DNA from: UBA6016 sp964568395
GTDB taxonomy: Bacteria > Campylobacterota > Campylobacteria > Campylobacterales > UBA6016
Length of the DNA: 64,000 nt
Assembly (NCBI GenBank): GCA_964568395.1
Contig: CAZMPN010000007.1
Location: forward strand, 1-64,000
Reading direction: 5' to 3'
Shown piece after piece: positions 51,801 to 59,077 of the stretch. The notes under the pieces were generated by a model. That model was not told the DNA's origin. It was given only the letters and a program-made list of their open reading frames with translations, and did not search any database. Every line of letters begins with the position of its first letter. Position 1 is the first letter of the stretch. The translations under genes and the position numbers were made by a program.

Positions 51801-52806
51801 CCTTGGAAATCGAGAGTACGAAGGCTTTCGGTTCCCTTAGCTCTATTTTGCCGCCGTGCGCCCCGGCTATCTGGAGCGAGAGGGCAAGACCAAGGCCGTT
51901 CCCTTTTGTCTTCGTCGTCTTGAAAGGGTCGAATATGATACTCTTGTCTGCTATCGGAGCCCCGTTATCCTCGACCACCAGACGATAAAACTCTTCGCTA
52001 TCTTCTAGCGACACCCTGACTATTCCGCTCTCCTCCTTTGTGTCCTCTATCGCGTCTATCGCGTTAAACAGCAGGTTTTGCATAACCATTGAGAGAAGCT
52101 CCAAGTCACCGTTTATATTTATATCCGGCAGCAAAAACTCGAACTCTATCTCTTTCGAGTACGAGTAGTGCCCTATCGAACTTCGCATCTCATCCTTGAG
52201 CGTCTTTAGGGAAAAAGGGCTTTTTTTGATTGCGACGCCTTTGGTGAATAGAAGCGTGGCCTTGATGATACGTTCTACCCTCCAGATGGATTTCTTGATC
52301 TCCTCCACGACCGGTTTTATATTGTCCGCCACTATAGGATGAAGCGTAGAGGCGAGTATGGCTACGCTGCCTACCGGATTTCTTATCTCGTGCGCCAGAT
52401 GCGCCGCCATCTGACCCATGGACGCCAGCCTCTGCGTTCTTTTTTGTTCCGTTATGTCGGTCGCGGAGACTATGGTTTTGTTGCCTAGTTTTACCGATTT
52501 GATTAGGTAGGATCTGTCGTCTATCTCCGCCTCGCCGTTGTTTTTGAAGCTTTTGTAGTCAAAACCCAGTGTTTTTGCAGTCGAGTTTTGCAAAAATATT
52601 TTGCCTTTTTCGTCCAGCACCCATATCGCCGTCGGCAAAAACTCTATTATTTCGCTTAGGATTTTATGAAGCGCTTCATATGAGGCTTTTAGCTCTTTGT
52701 ACTCGTTCTCTACGACGTATGTCTGGTTTATTAGCGTATCGAGCGTGTCTAAAAAAAGTTTTTTATCCTCTGTCGAGAGCTGGTCTAGGAGCTTCTTGTC
52801 TATCAT
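51793..52806 (-). CDS. flgS: Sensor histidine kinase FlgS
   Basis: 337 aa, soluble (no membrane helices). N-terminal coiled coil, PAS-like domain (LPTAIWVLDEKGKIFLQN), HisKA with phospho-His in AAHLAHEIRNPVGSVAILAS, and HATPase (LLFNAIDAIEDT, VEDNGAPI, GNGLGLALSLQI). The HEIRNPVGSVA-LAST block and cytosolic layout match Campylobacter FlgS, which senses the flagellar export apparatus and activates FlgR and sigma-54 flagellar genes. flgR is not in the window. Confidence 0.85.
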   Translation of the reverse strand: MIDKKLLDQLSTEDKKLFLDTLDTLINQTYVVENEYKELKASYEALHKILSEIIEFLPTAIWVLDEKGKIFLQNSTAKTLGFDYKSFKNNGEAEIDDRSYLIKSVKLGNKTIVSATDITEQKRTQRLASMGQMAAHLAHEIRNPVGSVAILASTLHPIVADNIKPVVEEIKKSIWRVERIIKATLLFTKGVAIKKSPFSLKTLKDEMRSSIGHYSYSKEIEFEFLLPDININGDLELLSMVMQNLLFNAIDAIEDTKEESGIVRVSLEDSEEFYRLVVEDNGAPIADKSIIFDPFKTTKTKGNGLGLALSLQIAGAHGGKIELREPKAFVLSISKAI

Positions 52807-52831
52807 CGTGCGGCTTTTTATTTTTTGCGGG

Positions 52832-52837
52832 TATTTT
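52832..52837 (-). promoter_or_regulatory. -10 element of flgS
   Basis: On the minus strand TTATTGTAAAAT gives TAAAAT (plus 52832-52837), 26 nt upstream of the flgS ATG. Confidence 0.45.
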
Positions 52838-52852
52838 ACAATAACTGTTTTT

Positions 52853-52870
52853 AGGAGGCTTTCGCCTCCG
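52853..52870 (-). terminator. GAAA-loop hairpin after cytochrome c553 gene
   Basis: CGGAGGC-GAAA-GCCTCCT on the minus strand, 7-bp stem with a stable GAAA tetraloop, just after the cytochrome stop. Little T-run follows, so termination is inferred. Confidence 0.5.
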
Positions 52871-52879
52871 GTCTCTTTT

Positions 52880-53167
52880 CTATTTCATCGAGGAGACGAA
52901 AGAGGCTACGGCTTGGATGTCGCCGTCGTTCATATCGGCTACGGACGCTTGCATTGAGGCTTTATTGGCGCCGCCTATCGTTCCTGCCTTATATCCTTTG
53001 AGCTTTGCCTGCGCATCCGCCTGTCCGGCTATCGCTTTGCCGGATACCGCCGCATCTTTGCCGTCCGCGCCGTGGCACATGGCGCATTTGGCCGCATATA
53101 TTCCGGCTCCGTCCGCCGCAAACGCGAATGTCGCCGCCGCAGTCACGGCTAAAATGGAAATTCTCAT
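52880..53167 (-). CDS. Cytochrome c553-like electron carrier
   Basis: 95 aa. Signal peptide ending FAFA, haem site AAKCAMCHGADGKD (CAMCH) and distal Met in SMQASVADMNDGDIQAVASF. Typical small class I cytochrome of the Campylobacter respiratory chain. GAAGGGG lies 7 nt before the ATG; a TACAAT -10 sits at 53198-53203 on the minus strand. Confidence 0.88.
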   Translation of the reverse strand: MRISILAVTAAATFAFAADGAGIYAAKCAMCHGADGKDAAVSGKAIAGQADAQAKLKGYKAGTIGGANKASMQASVADMNDGDIQAVASFVSSMK

Positions 53168-53232
53168 GAGAAACCCCTTCTTTTTGATATAGCGACTATT
53201 GTAGCTTAGATATTTGAAATGAAGTTAAAAAA

Positions 53233-53249
53233 CTGATTGATATCATCAG
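53233..53249. promoter_or_regulatory. Near-palindromic operator candidate between cytochrome c553 and yaeQ
   Basis: CTGATTGATATCATCAG: perfect CTGAT/ATCAG arms around GATATC. It sits in the divergent spacer, about 50 nt upstream of both promoters. Confidence 0.4.
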
Positions 53250-53317
53250 TAGTAGATACAAAAAATATGACAAACGGTTTGTTTGGTAAAATCATATTTT
53301 GAAAAACAAGGATAGAT

Positions 53318-53845
53318 ATGGCCGCAGGTTCGATTATTTACAAAGCGCAACTAAACATCTCAGACATGGATAGAAACTACTACGAAACCCATGAGCTCAC
53401 ACTAGCAAAACACTCCTCGGAGACCGACAAGCGACTGATGCTGCGTCTGGCGGCGTTCGCCCTGAACGCAAGCGATAGATTGGTCGTTACGCCGGGTATA
53501 GACGCGGAAGACGAGCCGGCTTTGTGGGAAAAGGATTACGGTGGCGATATTAAGCTGTGGATTGAGCTGGGGCAGCCGGACGAAAAACGTATCCGTAAGG
53601 CTTGCGGAAGAAGCGAAAGGGTAATCGTGTATACCTACAATCTGGGCAGCGCTACCGCATGGTGGGCGCAAAACGGCGGCGCTTACGGAAGATTCAAAAA
53701 CCTGAGCGTGATACATCTGCACGCTGAAGATATAGACTCCCTGTGTGAACGCTCCATGCGTCTGCAATGCAATATCAGCGACGGCGAGCTAAGTATGCAT
53801 ACTGACAGTAAAGATGTGTATGTAAGGCAGGAGAGGTGGCAGTAA
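53318..53845 (+). CDS. yaeQ: YaeQ-family protein
   Basis: 175 aa. The opening IYKAQLNISDMDRNYYETHELTLAKHSSETDKR is the YaeQ family signature (read here in parts), followed by WIELGQPDEKRIRKACGRSE. YaeQ has a PD-(D/E)xK-like fold; its role is poorly known and was once linked to RfaH suppression. TAAAAT promoter at 53287-53292 and AAGGA before the ATG. Last chromosomal gene before island B. Confidence 0.85.
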   Translation: MAAGSIIYKAQLNISDMDRNYYETHELTLAKHSSETDKRLMLRLAAFALNASDRLVVTPGIDAEDEPALWEKDYGGDIKLWIELGQPDEKRIRKACGRSERVIVYTYNLGSATAWWAQNGGAYGRFKNLSVIHLHAEDIDSLCERSMRLQCNISDGELSMHTDSKDVYVRQERWQ

Positions 53846-54497
53846 ATATCGCCTAATGGTTTAAAATATTGGATGATTGATTTAAGACGGGTGTTCTAGA
53901 GGACTAATACTTAGGCTATAAAGCCTTATTTTATATGGTTATAAAAAATAATAGTTTTAAAAAGGTACATTAAAAGGTACAATGAACTTAATGTTGCAAC
54001 AAATAAATTTAGTAAAGCTTTGGATTGTTTGCGGTTTTCTGTAAGCAGTTTAACAAAGTAAAGCTTTGGCGAAATTACCCCTAAATGGTGGCATTTATGC
54101 ACATATAACCTAACCCTAATCTTAGTGTAATTTTTTAGACTTTAGCCGTTCCTATTTGCTTTCACTTGTTCTATTAAAGCCATATTTTACCGATGTTTGA
54201 CCATTCACTTTTAAGTTCCTTTTTTTGTAAGAAAACAGTCGGCATTTTTAGTTTTTTAAGTGTTGATTTTTCTAAAAAAGACACGGCGTTATAGGCTTAT
54301 TAGTGTGGATTTATCCGAAAAAGACACACCGTTTAGCGTCGGACTTTTCGCCGTTGCATTTTCCGCTTCCGAAACCCCGCTAAGCCCTATACGGCAAACG
54401 CTTGACTGCTTCCTTTATTGTTGATTTTTAAAAAAATTATCTTGAAACAAAATGCGCTAAAGTGAAACAAAATAAGCTTTGCACTTGAAACCAATTC
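53846..54497. other. Left end of island B, no gene; att candidate, arm sites and repeats
   Basis: Contains an eroded att candidate GGGTGTTCTAGAGGACT (53889-53905), paired integrase-arm-like AAGGTAC sites (53961-53982), a 13-bp direct repeat AGTAAAGCTTTGG (54011-54023, 54057-54069) and an imperfect 29-bp direct repeat (54262-54290, 54304-54332; shared AAAAAGACAC). No convincing ORF of useful length. The repeats could be iterons of a replication origin. Confidence 0.55.
53961..53982. repeat. Distal arm-type sites of island B
   Basis: AAAGGTACATTAAAAGGTACAA matches 57693-57714 at 21 of 22 positions in the same orientation. The two AAGGTAC units have a 12-bp period. Confidence 0.65.
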
Positions 54498-55133
54498 TCA
54501 AAAGACACTTTTTATAATTTCGTCCATATCCTCAATCGGCGGCTCATAGTACCGCAACAGCTGATTTATCGGTAGTGTAAACTCTATGCGCCACAAAGGA
54601 GCGTTTAGGCTATCTTTTAGGGCTTTATCATAGAGTTTGATTTTGTCTATCCCGTAGAATGTGGGGGCGTTAATGTAATGCGTGTTTAGCTCTTTGCGAT
54701 AATAGCCGCTTATTAGCTTGTAAGCGTTAATATTTGGCTTAGTAGGCGTATCGTAGGCTAAATCTATACTCGTTATAGGGCAGATGGTAAAAATCTCATT
54801 TAAGAGGCGTTGTGCTTCATTTGTTAGCTCTCTTTTGTAGCTTGCTAATCCGTAGGCTATGAAGCGGGCTTTTTTGTAATCATCTGCCTTATTGCTTATC
54901 ACGGCAAAGTTAAACGGGGCTTTTGGAGCATATAAGCCGGAGGTTGTGCCGTTCCTACGCTCTTTTATTTGTCGCTTTTGGTTTGAGCTTACTTTTGCGC
55001 TATCGGTTATCGGTATTAGCTCAAAAATGCCCGTTTGTATTTTCTTTACTCTCTCTTGTTTCCTGCAATAACTCTCTATGGTATCTATCTGCAAATAGCT
55101 AGGAATACTATTATATAAACTACGGAGGGGCAT
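54498..55133 (-). CDS. Replication-initiator-like protein (uncertain)
   Basis: 211 aa with AGAGG about 8 nt upstream. Conserved-looking block TSIDLAYDTPTKPNINAYKL, then KIKLYDKALKDSLNAPLWRIEFTLP. The YDK...WRIEF spacing resembles rolling-circle initiators of the Rep_trans/phage-X kind carried by small plasmids and filamentous phages. No full active-site set can be confirmed, so the role is inferred from this and from the element's parallel with island A, which has an HUH Rep. Coupled to the 42-aa gene upstream (3-nt gap). Confidence 0.5.
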   Translation of the reverse strand: MPLRSLYNSIPSYLQIDTIESYCRKQERVKKIQTGIFELIPITDSAKVSSNQKRQIKERRNGTTSGLYAPKAPFNFAVISNKADDYKKARFIAYGLASYKRELTNEAQRLLNEIFTICPITSIDLAYDTPTKPNINAYKLISGYYRKELNTHYINAPTFYGIDKIKLYDKALKDSLNAPLWRIEFTLPINQLLRYYEPPIEDMDEIIKSVF

Positions 55134-55136
55134 TTT

Positions 55137-55265
55137 TTACCCCTCTTTCAAAACACCGCCGCCACCCCGTTGTATCGTAGGGCGTGGGTATTTTGGTTTA
55201 TAGTGTGCATAGACGGCTTTAGAATACCTTAGAGTGCGGAATGATATGTGCTTATTTGCACTCAT
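55137..55265 (-). CDS. Very small basic protein between island B genes
   Basis: 42 aa (MSANKHISFRTLRYSKAVYA ... ending QRGGGGVLKEG). The ATG lies 1 nt after the stop of the 82-aa gene and the stop lies 3 nt before the next ATG, so it fills the gap exactly, as a translationally coupled gene would. Rich in Arg/Lys/Tyr; no family recognised. Could be a spurious bridge, but the fit is notable. Confidence 0.45.
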   Translation of the reverse strand: MSANKHISFRTLRYSKAVYAHYKPKYPRPTIQRGGGGVLKEG

Positions 55266-55266
55266 T

Positions 55267-55515
55267 TTAAGGCTTTGGTTTTTGTTTTTTGCCGTAAACA
55301 GACAAAAAGTTTAATGCCTTGTCCATATCTGCTATGTATCGCCACTTTACCCGTGAGTCGCCAAATAAACCCTCGACACTTTTTATTATGCCAACCTCCT
55401 CAAGTTGCACATAATATTGATTAGCGTTTGAGATACCTGCAAACTGTGCCGCTGTGGTTTTGCCTTTTTCGATTGTAGCCTCTATGAGCCTGCATTTATG
55501 AGTATTTGAAGTCAT
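55267..55515 (-). CDS. Small hypothetical protein of island B
   Basis: 82 aa. No family recognised. KCRLIEATIEKGKTTAAQFAGISNANQYYVQLEEVGII resembles a winged-helix DNA-binding layout (helix-turn-helix then wing with WRYIAD), so a regulator is possible. Overlaps the preceding gene by 4 nt. Confidence 0.55.
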   Translation of the reverse strand: MTSNTHKCRLIEATIEKGKTTAAQFAGISNANQYYVQLEEVGIIKSVEGLFGDSRVKWRYIADMDKALNFLSVYGKKQKPKP

Positions 55516-55772
55516 TTTGTAACCTCCTTTGACGCTTCGAGGCTAGCCCATAAGCAGTTATCTATAAGCTCCGACATATTTGCTTTTTTATAAACCATTA
55601 GGACTATTTCAAAGGAATAAAGCTCATCGGCGTTATCCAATGCAGATATTTCAGCCGATAACCACTCTATAACCTCCTTTTTTGGTCTATTCCAAAAAGT
55701 ACCTGCACCGCTCATATCCTCAAACGCTATTTTTACGGCGTTGATTATCCGTTTGTTTGTTGCGGTGTTCAT
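55512..55772 (-). CDS. Small hypothetical protein of island B
   Basis: 86 aa, helical. No family recognised; contains FWNRPKKEVIEWLSAEISALDNADELYSF. It is coupled to AlpA upstream (4-nt overlap) and to the 82-aa gene downstream, so all are one transcript. Confidence 0.55.
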   Translation of the reverse strand: MNTATNKRIINAVKIAFEDMSGAGTFWNRPKKEVIEWLSAEISALDNADELYSFEIVLMVYKKANMSELIDNCLWASLEASKEVTK

Positions 55773-55951
55773 ATTGCACCGCCGTTATTGATATACGCCT
55801 CAATATCTGAAAGCTTCCAAACCGTTACCCTGCTTGATAGTTTGAGAGGTTGCGGGAGTTTGCCCTGTTTTGTCCATAGCCAAGCGGTAGACGGCTTTAT
55901 GCCGCATTTGTCGCATACTTCTCTTATGCGGATAAATTTATCTGTTTGCAA
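55769..55951 (-). CDS. AlpA-family regulator / excisionase of island B
   Basis: 60 aa. IRIREVCDKCGIKPSTAWLW then KQGKLPQPLKLSSRVTVWKLSDIEAYI is the AlpA winged-helix pattern. First gene of the AlpA-86aa-82aa-42aa-Rep-like operon. Related in type but not close in sequence to the island A AlpA. Confidence 0.75.
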   Translation of the reverse strand: MQTDKFIRIREVCDKCGIKPSTAWLWTKQGKLPQPLKLSSRVTVWKLSDIEAYINNGGAI

Positions 55952-56389
55952 TGTTTTTCCTTATTGTGCATAAGGAGGGCAGAGCGGTAGTGCTAGGTAA
56001 TTTTTTATACTGTAGAAATACCGTATAAGGTTACTTTTAGTGTACCTTGCTAAAATCTCGATACTCTTAATATGAGATTACCACCGCTTTGGAAGTTTTA
56101 TAGAAGTGTTCCCGCACTCCTATAAATAAGGCTTCCAAAGCTACCCTCAAAAAGATATTTTCATATCACCTCTTTTTATCCCCATCGCTTTGGCTTTTCA
56201 TAATTTCTTGGCTGCTATCGCAACGTTGATTTTGTTATTTCCAAAACGATATGACTATTATATACTAAATTTAAAACCACTTTTTATCGTAGTAAATTCA
56301 AATAGACATAGATGGATTATAAATTTAAACCTCTTAACACGGAACTAACAAACGTAGAATATGAAAACTAAAATACTGTTTTTTCTAAA
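55952..56389. other. Non-coding spacer of island B with large hairpin
   Basis: No gene seen. Holds TATAC...GTATA (about 56007-56027), AATCTC...GAGATT and the large bulged hairpin at 56086-56141. The rest is AT-rich. Likely a control region for the AlpA operon and/or an origin. Confidence 0.5.
56086..56141. other. 56-nt bulged stem-loop (candidate origin, ncRNA or recombination hairpin)
   Basis: Three stacked stems: GCTTTGGAAG/CTTCCAAAGC (56086-56095 with 56132-56141, 10 bp), TTTATAG/CTATAAA (56097-56103 with 56120-56126, 7 bp) and AGTG/CACT (56105-56108 with 56115-56118), loop TTCCCG. The 1-nt versus 5-nt bulge between the first two stems is asymmetric, as in single-strand recombination or replication hairpins. 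Confidence 0.6.
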
Positions 56390-57640
56390 CTATTTTAAAC
56401 TATCTAAATAATTGCTCCACCATTGCATAAGTTCTGTTCGCTCTTTCAAATATTCGGCGTGATTGTATGCCGCTTTTACTCCGTTGCGTTCAGCGTGCGC
56501 CAGTTGCCTTTCTATTATTTCGCTATGAAAACCGTGTATGCTGATATTTTCGTGCAGTATCGTACTTGCCGTATGCCTAAAGCCGTGCGATACCATCTTA
56601 TCCCCAAAACCCAAACGCTTTAAGCCCATATTGAGCGTATTTTCCGAAAGCGGCTTAATAGTGCTAACGGGACTTACAAACACATAGCGATAAGAGCCGT
56701 TAAACTGCCTTATCTCCTCCAATATCTGCAAAGCTTGAGAGCTAAGCGGTACGATATGAGGGCTATCCATTTTCATTTTTTCGGCAGCTATTCGCCAAAC
56801 TGCTTTTTCAAAATCTATCTCGCTCCATTCTGCATAACGGATATTTGCAGGACGGACAAAAACAAGCGGGGCTAGTTTGAGGGCGTATTTTGTGCTTATA
56901 TCACCTTGATAATCGTCTATCGCCCTAAGTAGCTCTCCTAATTCTTTTGGGTCTGTAATGCTTCTAAACGGCGTTTGTTTTGGTTTTGGTAGTGTGGTAG
57001 TCATTATGAGGGCAGGGGCGGTTATTATGTCGTGTTCGTCTAGGTACTTCAAAAAGCCAATAAGCATACCTTTTGCTTTATAGGCGTAGCTCTTTATCCC
57101 TTTGTCGCTCATTTTCAAAATAAGCCCTTTGTACTCTTTGGCTGTTATTTCGTCTATTTGCCTGTGACCAATATGCGGTAAAAAGTAATTTTCAAAAGTA
57201 GATTTGATTTTGGTATATGTAGATGGAACGATATGCGGCTTTTTATCCTCTATCCACTTATAGAATAGTTTTTCAAATGTGTTTTCTAGTTTTTTGGTTT
57301 CGGCTTCTCTTTGTACCTTTGCCGCCTCTTTTTGTACCTTTTTGTTTTCTACGGGGTCTATGCCTTGAGAGATTAGCTCCATAAGCTCATTTCGTTTTGA
57401 GCGTGCTAAGGCAAGGGTAACGGCTGGATAGTTGCCGAAAGTGGTCTTTTTGGCTTTGCTATTAATCGTATAGCGTATCGTCCAAACTTTTGTACCTATG
57501 GTTTTTATGTTGAGGTATAAGCCGCCGCCGTCTGCAATGAGATAATCTTTATCTTTAGGCTTTGCGTTTTTGATTGTGGTGTCTGTTAGTATGTCTTTGC
57601 CGTTTGCTTTGGGTCTTTTAGCTACGGTATCTTTAGCCAT
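56390..57640 (-). CDS. Tyrosine integrase of island B (intact)
   Basis: 416 aa. DUF4102-type N-terminal arm-binding domain (TDTTIKNAKPKDKDYLIADG), SAM-like core-binding domain (about 130-225) and catalytic domain: Arg in FVRPANIRYAEW, H-x-x-R in SHGFRHTAST, then RQLAHAERNGVKAAYNHAEY with the His and nucleophile Tyr. Clear paralogue of the island A integrase, most similar in the C-terminal third. It reads away from the tRNA 188 nt upstream, the usual P4-like arrangement, with four AAGGTAC-type sites in its leader. Confidence 0.92.
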   Translation of the reverse strand: MAKDTVAKRPKANGKDILTDTTIKNAKPKDKDYLIADGGGLYLNIKTIGTKVWTIRYTINSKAKKTTFGNYPAVTLALARSKRNELMELISQGIDPVENKKVQKEAAKVQREAETKKLENTFEKLFYKWIEDKKPHIVPSTYTKIKSTFENYFLPHIGHRQIDEITAKEYKGLILKMSDKGIKSYAYKAKGMLIGFLKYLDEHDIITAPALIMTTTLPKPKQTPFRSITDPKELGELLRAIDDYQGDISTKYALKLAPLVFVRPANIRYAEWSEIDFEKAVWRIAAEKMKMDSPHIVPLSSQALQILEEIRQFNGSYRYVFVSPVSTIKPLSENTLNMGLKRLGFGDKMVSHGFRHTASTILHENISIHGFHSEIIERQLAHAERNGVKAAYNHAEYLKERTELMQWWSNYLDSLK

Positions 57641-57657
57641 TTTATACCTCTTTTATT

Positions 57658-57740
57658 GTACCTTTTGAGATACATACTAAAGATAGAATAGCAAAGGTAC
57701 ACTAAAAGGTACAACGAGAGGTTAGTTTTCTGTACCTTTT
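57658..57740. repeat. Proximal arm/operator sites of island B integrase
   Basis: Four copies of the AAAAGGTACA core: TGTACCTTTT at 57658-57667, the direct pair AAAGGTACACTAAAAGGTACAA at 57693-57714 (12-bp period) and TGTACCTTTT at 57731-57740. They lie between the tRNA and the integrase start. Confidence 0.65.
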
Positions 57741-57827
57741 GTTGGATGTCGTTAGACTAACCAAAAAGGTTAAACCCTTTGTTTATCGTAGTTTATAGAT
57801 GTTTTTGGATTATATTAAATTGACGGG

Positions 57828-57904
57828 TGGTGGGTTCTGTAGGACTCGAACCTACGACCAACCGGTTATGAGCCGGTTGCTCTAACCAACTGAGCTAAGA
57901 ACCC
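57828..57904 (-). tRNA. tRNA with anticodon CAT (Met elongator or Ile2)
   Basis: 77 nt with encoded CCA. Acceptor GGGTTCT pairs with AGAACCC. Anticodon stem ACCGG/CCGGT encloses CTCATAA, so the anticodon is CAT. Not initiator-like. The variable and T arms (GGTCGTAGGTTCGAGTCCTAC) resemble some tRNA-Ile2 (lysidine) genes, so Met against Ile2 is open. Its 3' end is the island B integration site. Confidence 0.9.
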
Positions 57905-57921
57905 GTATGTTTAAAGCTTTC

Positions 57922-59040
57922 TTAACGTTTCCGTTTTGAAAAGGAGACGGAATTATACAAAAAATCAAATCTAAAAGCAAGTAGATTTTCTAAAATTCCA
58001 AAAAGAATCATAAAAGTAAGGAAGCTGGTGCCGCCGTAGCTATAGAGCGGAAGCGGTATTCCAACGACGGGAGCGAGTCCTATCGTCATAGCTATATTGA
58101 TTGAGGAGTAGACGAAAATGAGCACTCCTATCCCGCTGGCGAATACGACCCCGAAATAGTCGTTGCCGAACTTGGCGCGCAGTCCGAGTATATGTATCGT
58201 CATCGCGGCATACGCCAAAATGAGCAGCAGCGCCCCAAAAAACCCAAATCTTTCGACGTGGTATGCGAAGATAAAGTCCGTCGTTGCGATCGGCAGGAAT
58301 TTTAGCTGCACCTGCGTGGCGTCTTCCTTGCCTTTGCCGAATAGTCCGCCGGAACCTATCGCTATGATGGACTGCTGGACGTGATAGCTTGGTTTTTCGG
58401 CTACGAAGTCCGCTATCCTCTGTTTTTGGTAATCTTTTAGCCCGACCTCATAAAGAAGAGTGGAGGCCGCCAGAAATCCGGCTATCAGCACCGCCCATAT
58501 CTTCCATCTGACGCCTATCAAAAAAAGAACGCCGAAGCCGAGCATAAGCACTACCCCGGCGCTACCCAGATCCGGTTCTATCGCTATCAAAAAGAAAGGC
58601 AGGATTATGTACATCGATATTTTCAGAAACGTTTTCCAGTCATAGCCTTCCTCGGGCGGCGGGTTTTTTTGGATTTGATAGGCCAGCATCAAAAGAAGGG
58701 CGGGTTTTATAATCTCCGAAGGCTGTATAGTCATCGTAGTGAAAGGAATCTCAAGCCATCTTTTGGCTCCGAGTATGGAGACCCCGAAGAATTTTACGGA
58801 TATGAGCAGCATGATGTCTATCCAGTAGACGATAGGAATGAGCCATACCAGTTTCCTGATAGGCAGCAGCGACATTACAGCGAAGACTCCAAAGCCGATA
58901 AGTATGTAGGCCACCTCTTTTTTTGCCAAGCTTTCGTTGACTTCGCTAATCAAAAAAAGCGACGATAGCGCTATCGGCACGATAAGGAGTATTATAAAAA
59001 AATCGAAGTGGGTTAATATCCGTCTGTCTATCTGTATCAT
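57922..59040 (-). CDS. rodA: Rod-shape SEDS peptidoglycan polymerase RodA
   Basis: 372 aa from the ATG at 59040 (MIQIDRRILTHFDFF); a TTG lies 18 nt earlier. About ten membrane helices of the FtsW/RodA/SpoVE family. LAKKEVAYILIGFG, QPSEIIKPALLLMLAY, the catalytic-Asp loop IAIEPDLGSAGVVLMLGFG, and LPLYSYGGTSFLTFM near the end are diagnostic. Polymerises glycan strands for side-wall growth with PBP2. Divergent from rluD. Confidence 0.93.
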   Translation of the reverse strand: MIQIDRRILTHFDFFIILLIVPIALSSLFLISEVNESLAKKEVAYILIGFGVFAVMSLLPIRKLVWLIPIVYWIDIMLLISVKFFGVSILGAKRWLEIPFTTMTIQPSEIIKPALLLMLAYQIQKNPPPEEGYDWKTFLKISMYIILPFFLIAIEPDLGSAGVVLMLGFGVLFLIGVRWKIWAVLIAGFLAASTLLYEVGLKDYQKQRIADFVAEKPSYHVQQSIIAIGSGGLFGKGKEDATQVQLKFLPIATTDFIFAYHVERFGFFGALLLILAYAAMTIHILGLRAKFGNDYFGVVFASGIGVLIFVYSSINIAMTIGLAPVVGIPLPLYSYGGTSFLTFMILFGILENLLAFRFDFLYNSVSFSKRKR

Positions 59041-59077
59041 TGTGCTGATTTTAGCCAAATATACCTATAATACACGA

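Larger units (their letters stand above)
53889..57846. mobile_element. Island B: integrative element in tRNA (CAT)
   Basis: The integrase faces away from a tRNA whose 3' end abuts the element. Cargo is AlpA, three small genes, a replication-like protein and long non-coding stretches. The right edge is firm (tRNA). The left edge is inferred from a degenerate copy of tRNA sequence (GGG..TTCT..AGGACT) and from arm sites placed as in island A. AT-rich against the flanks. Confidence 0.7.

Noticed and set aside
53982..54045. 20-codon ORF after the distal arm sites
   Set aside because: Very short, no clear ribosome site, and codons overlap the AGTAAAGCTTTGG repeat.
55155..55175. Fourth copy of the island A att core (CCGCCGCCACC)
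   Set aside because: Only a short GCCGCCACC match inside the 42-codon frame; the flanks do not match and it lies in another element.
56072..56125. 17-codon leader peptide across the island B hairpin (ATG at 56072)
   Set aside because: No ribosome site, wrong strand for the AlpA operon, and the symmetry of the hairpin explains the sequence better.
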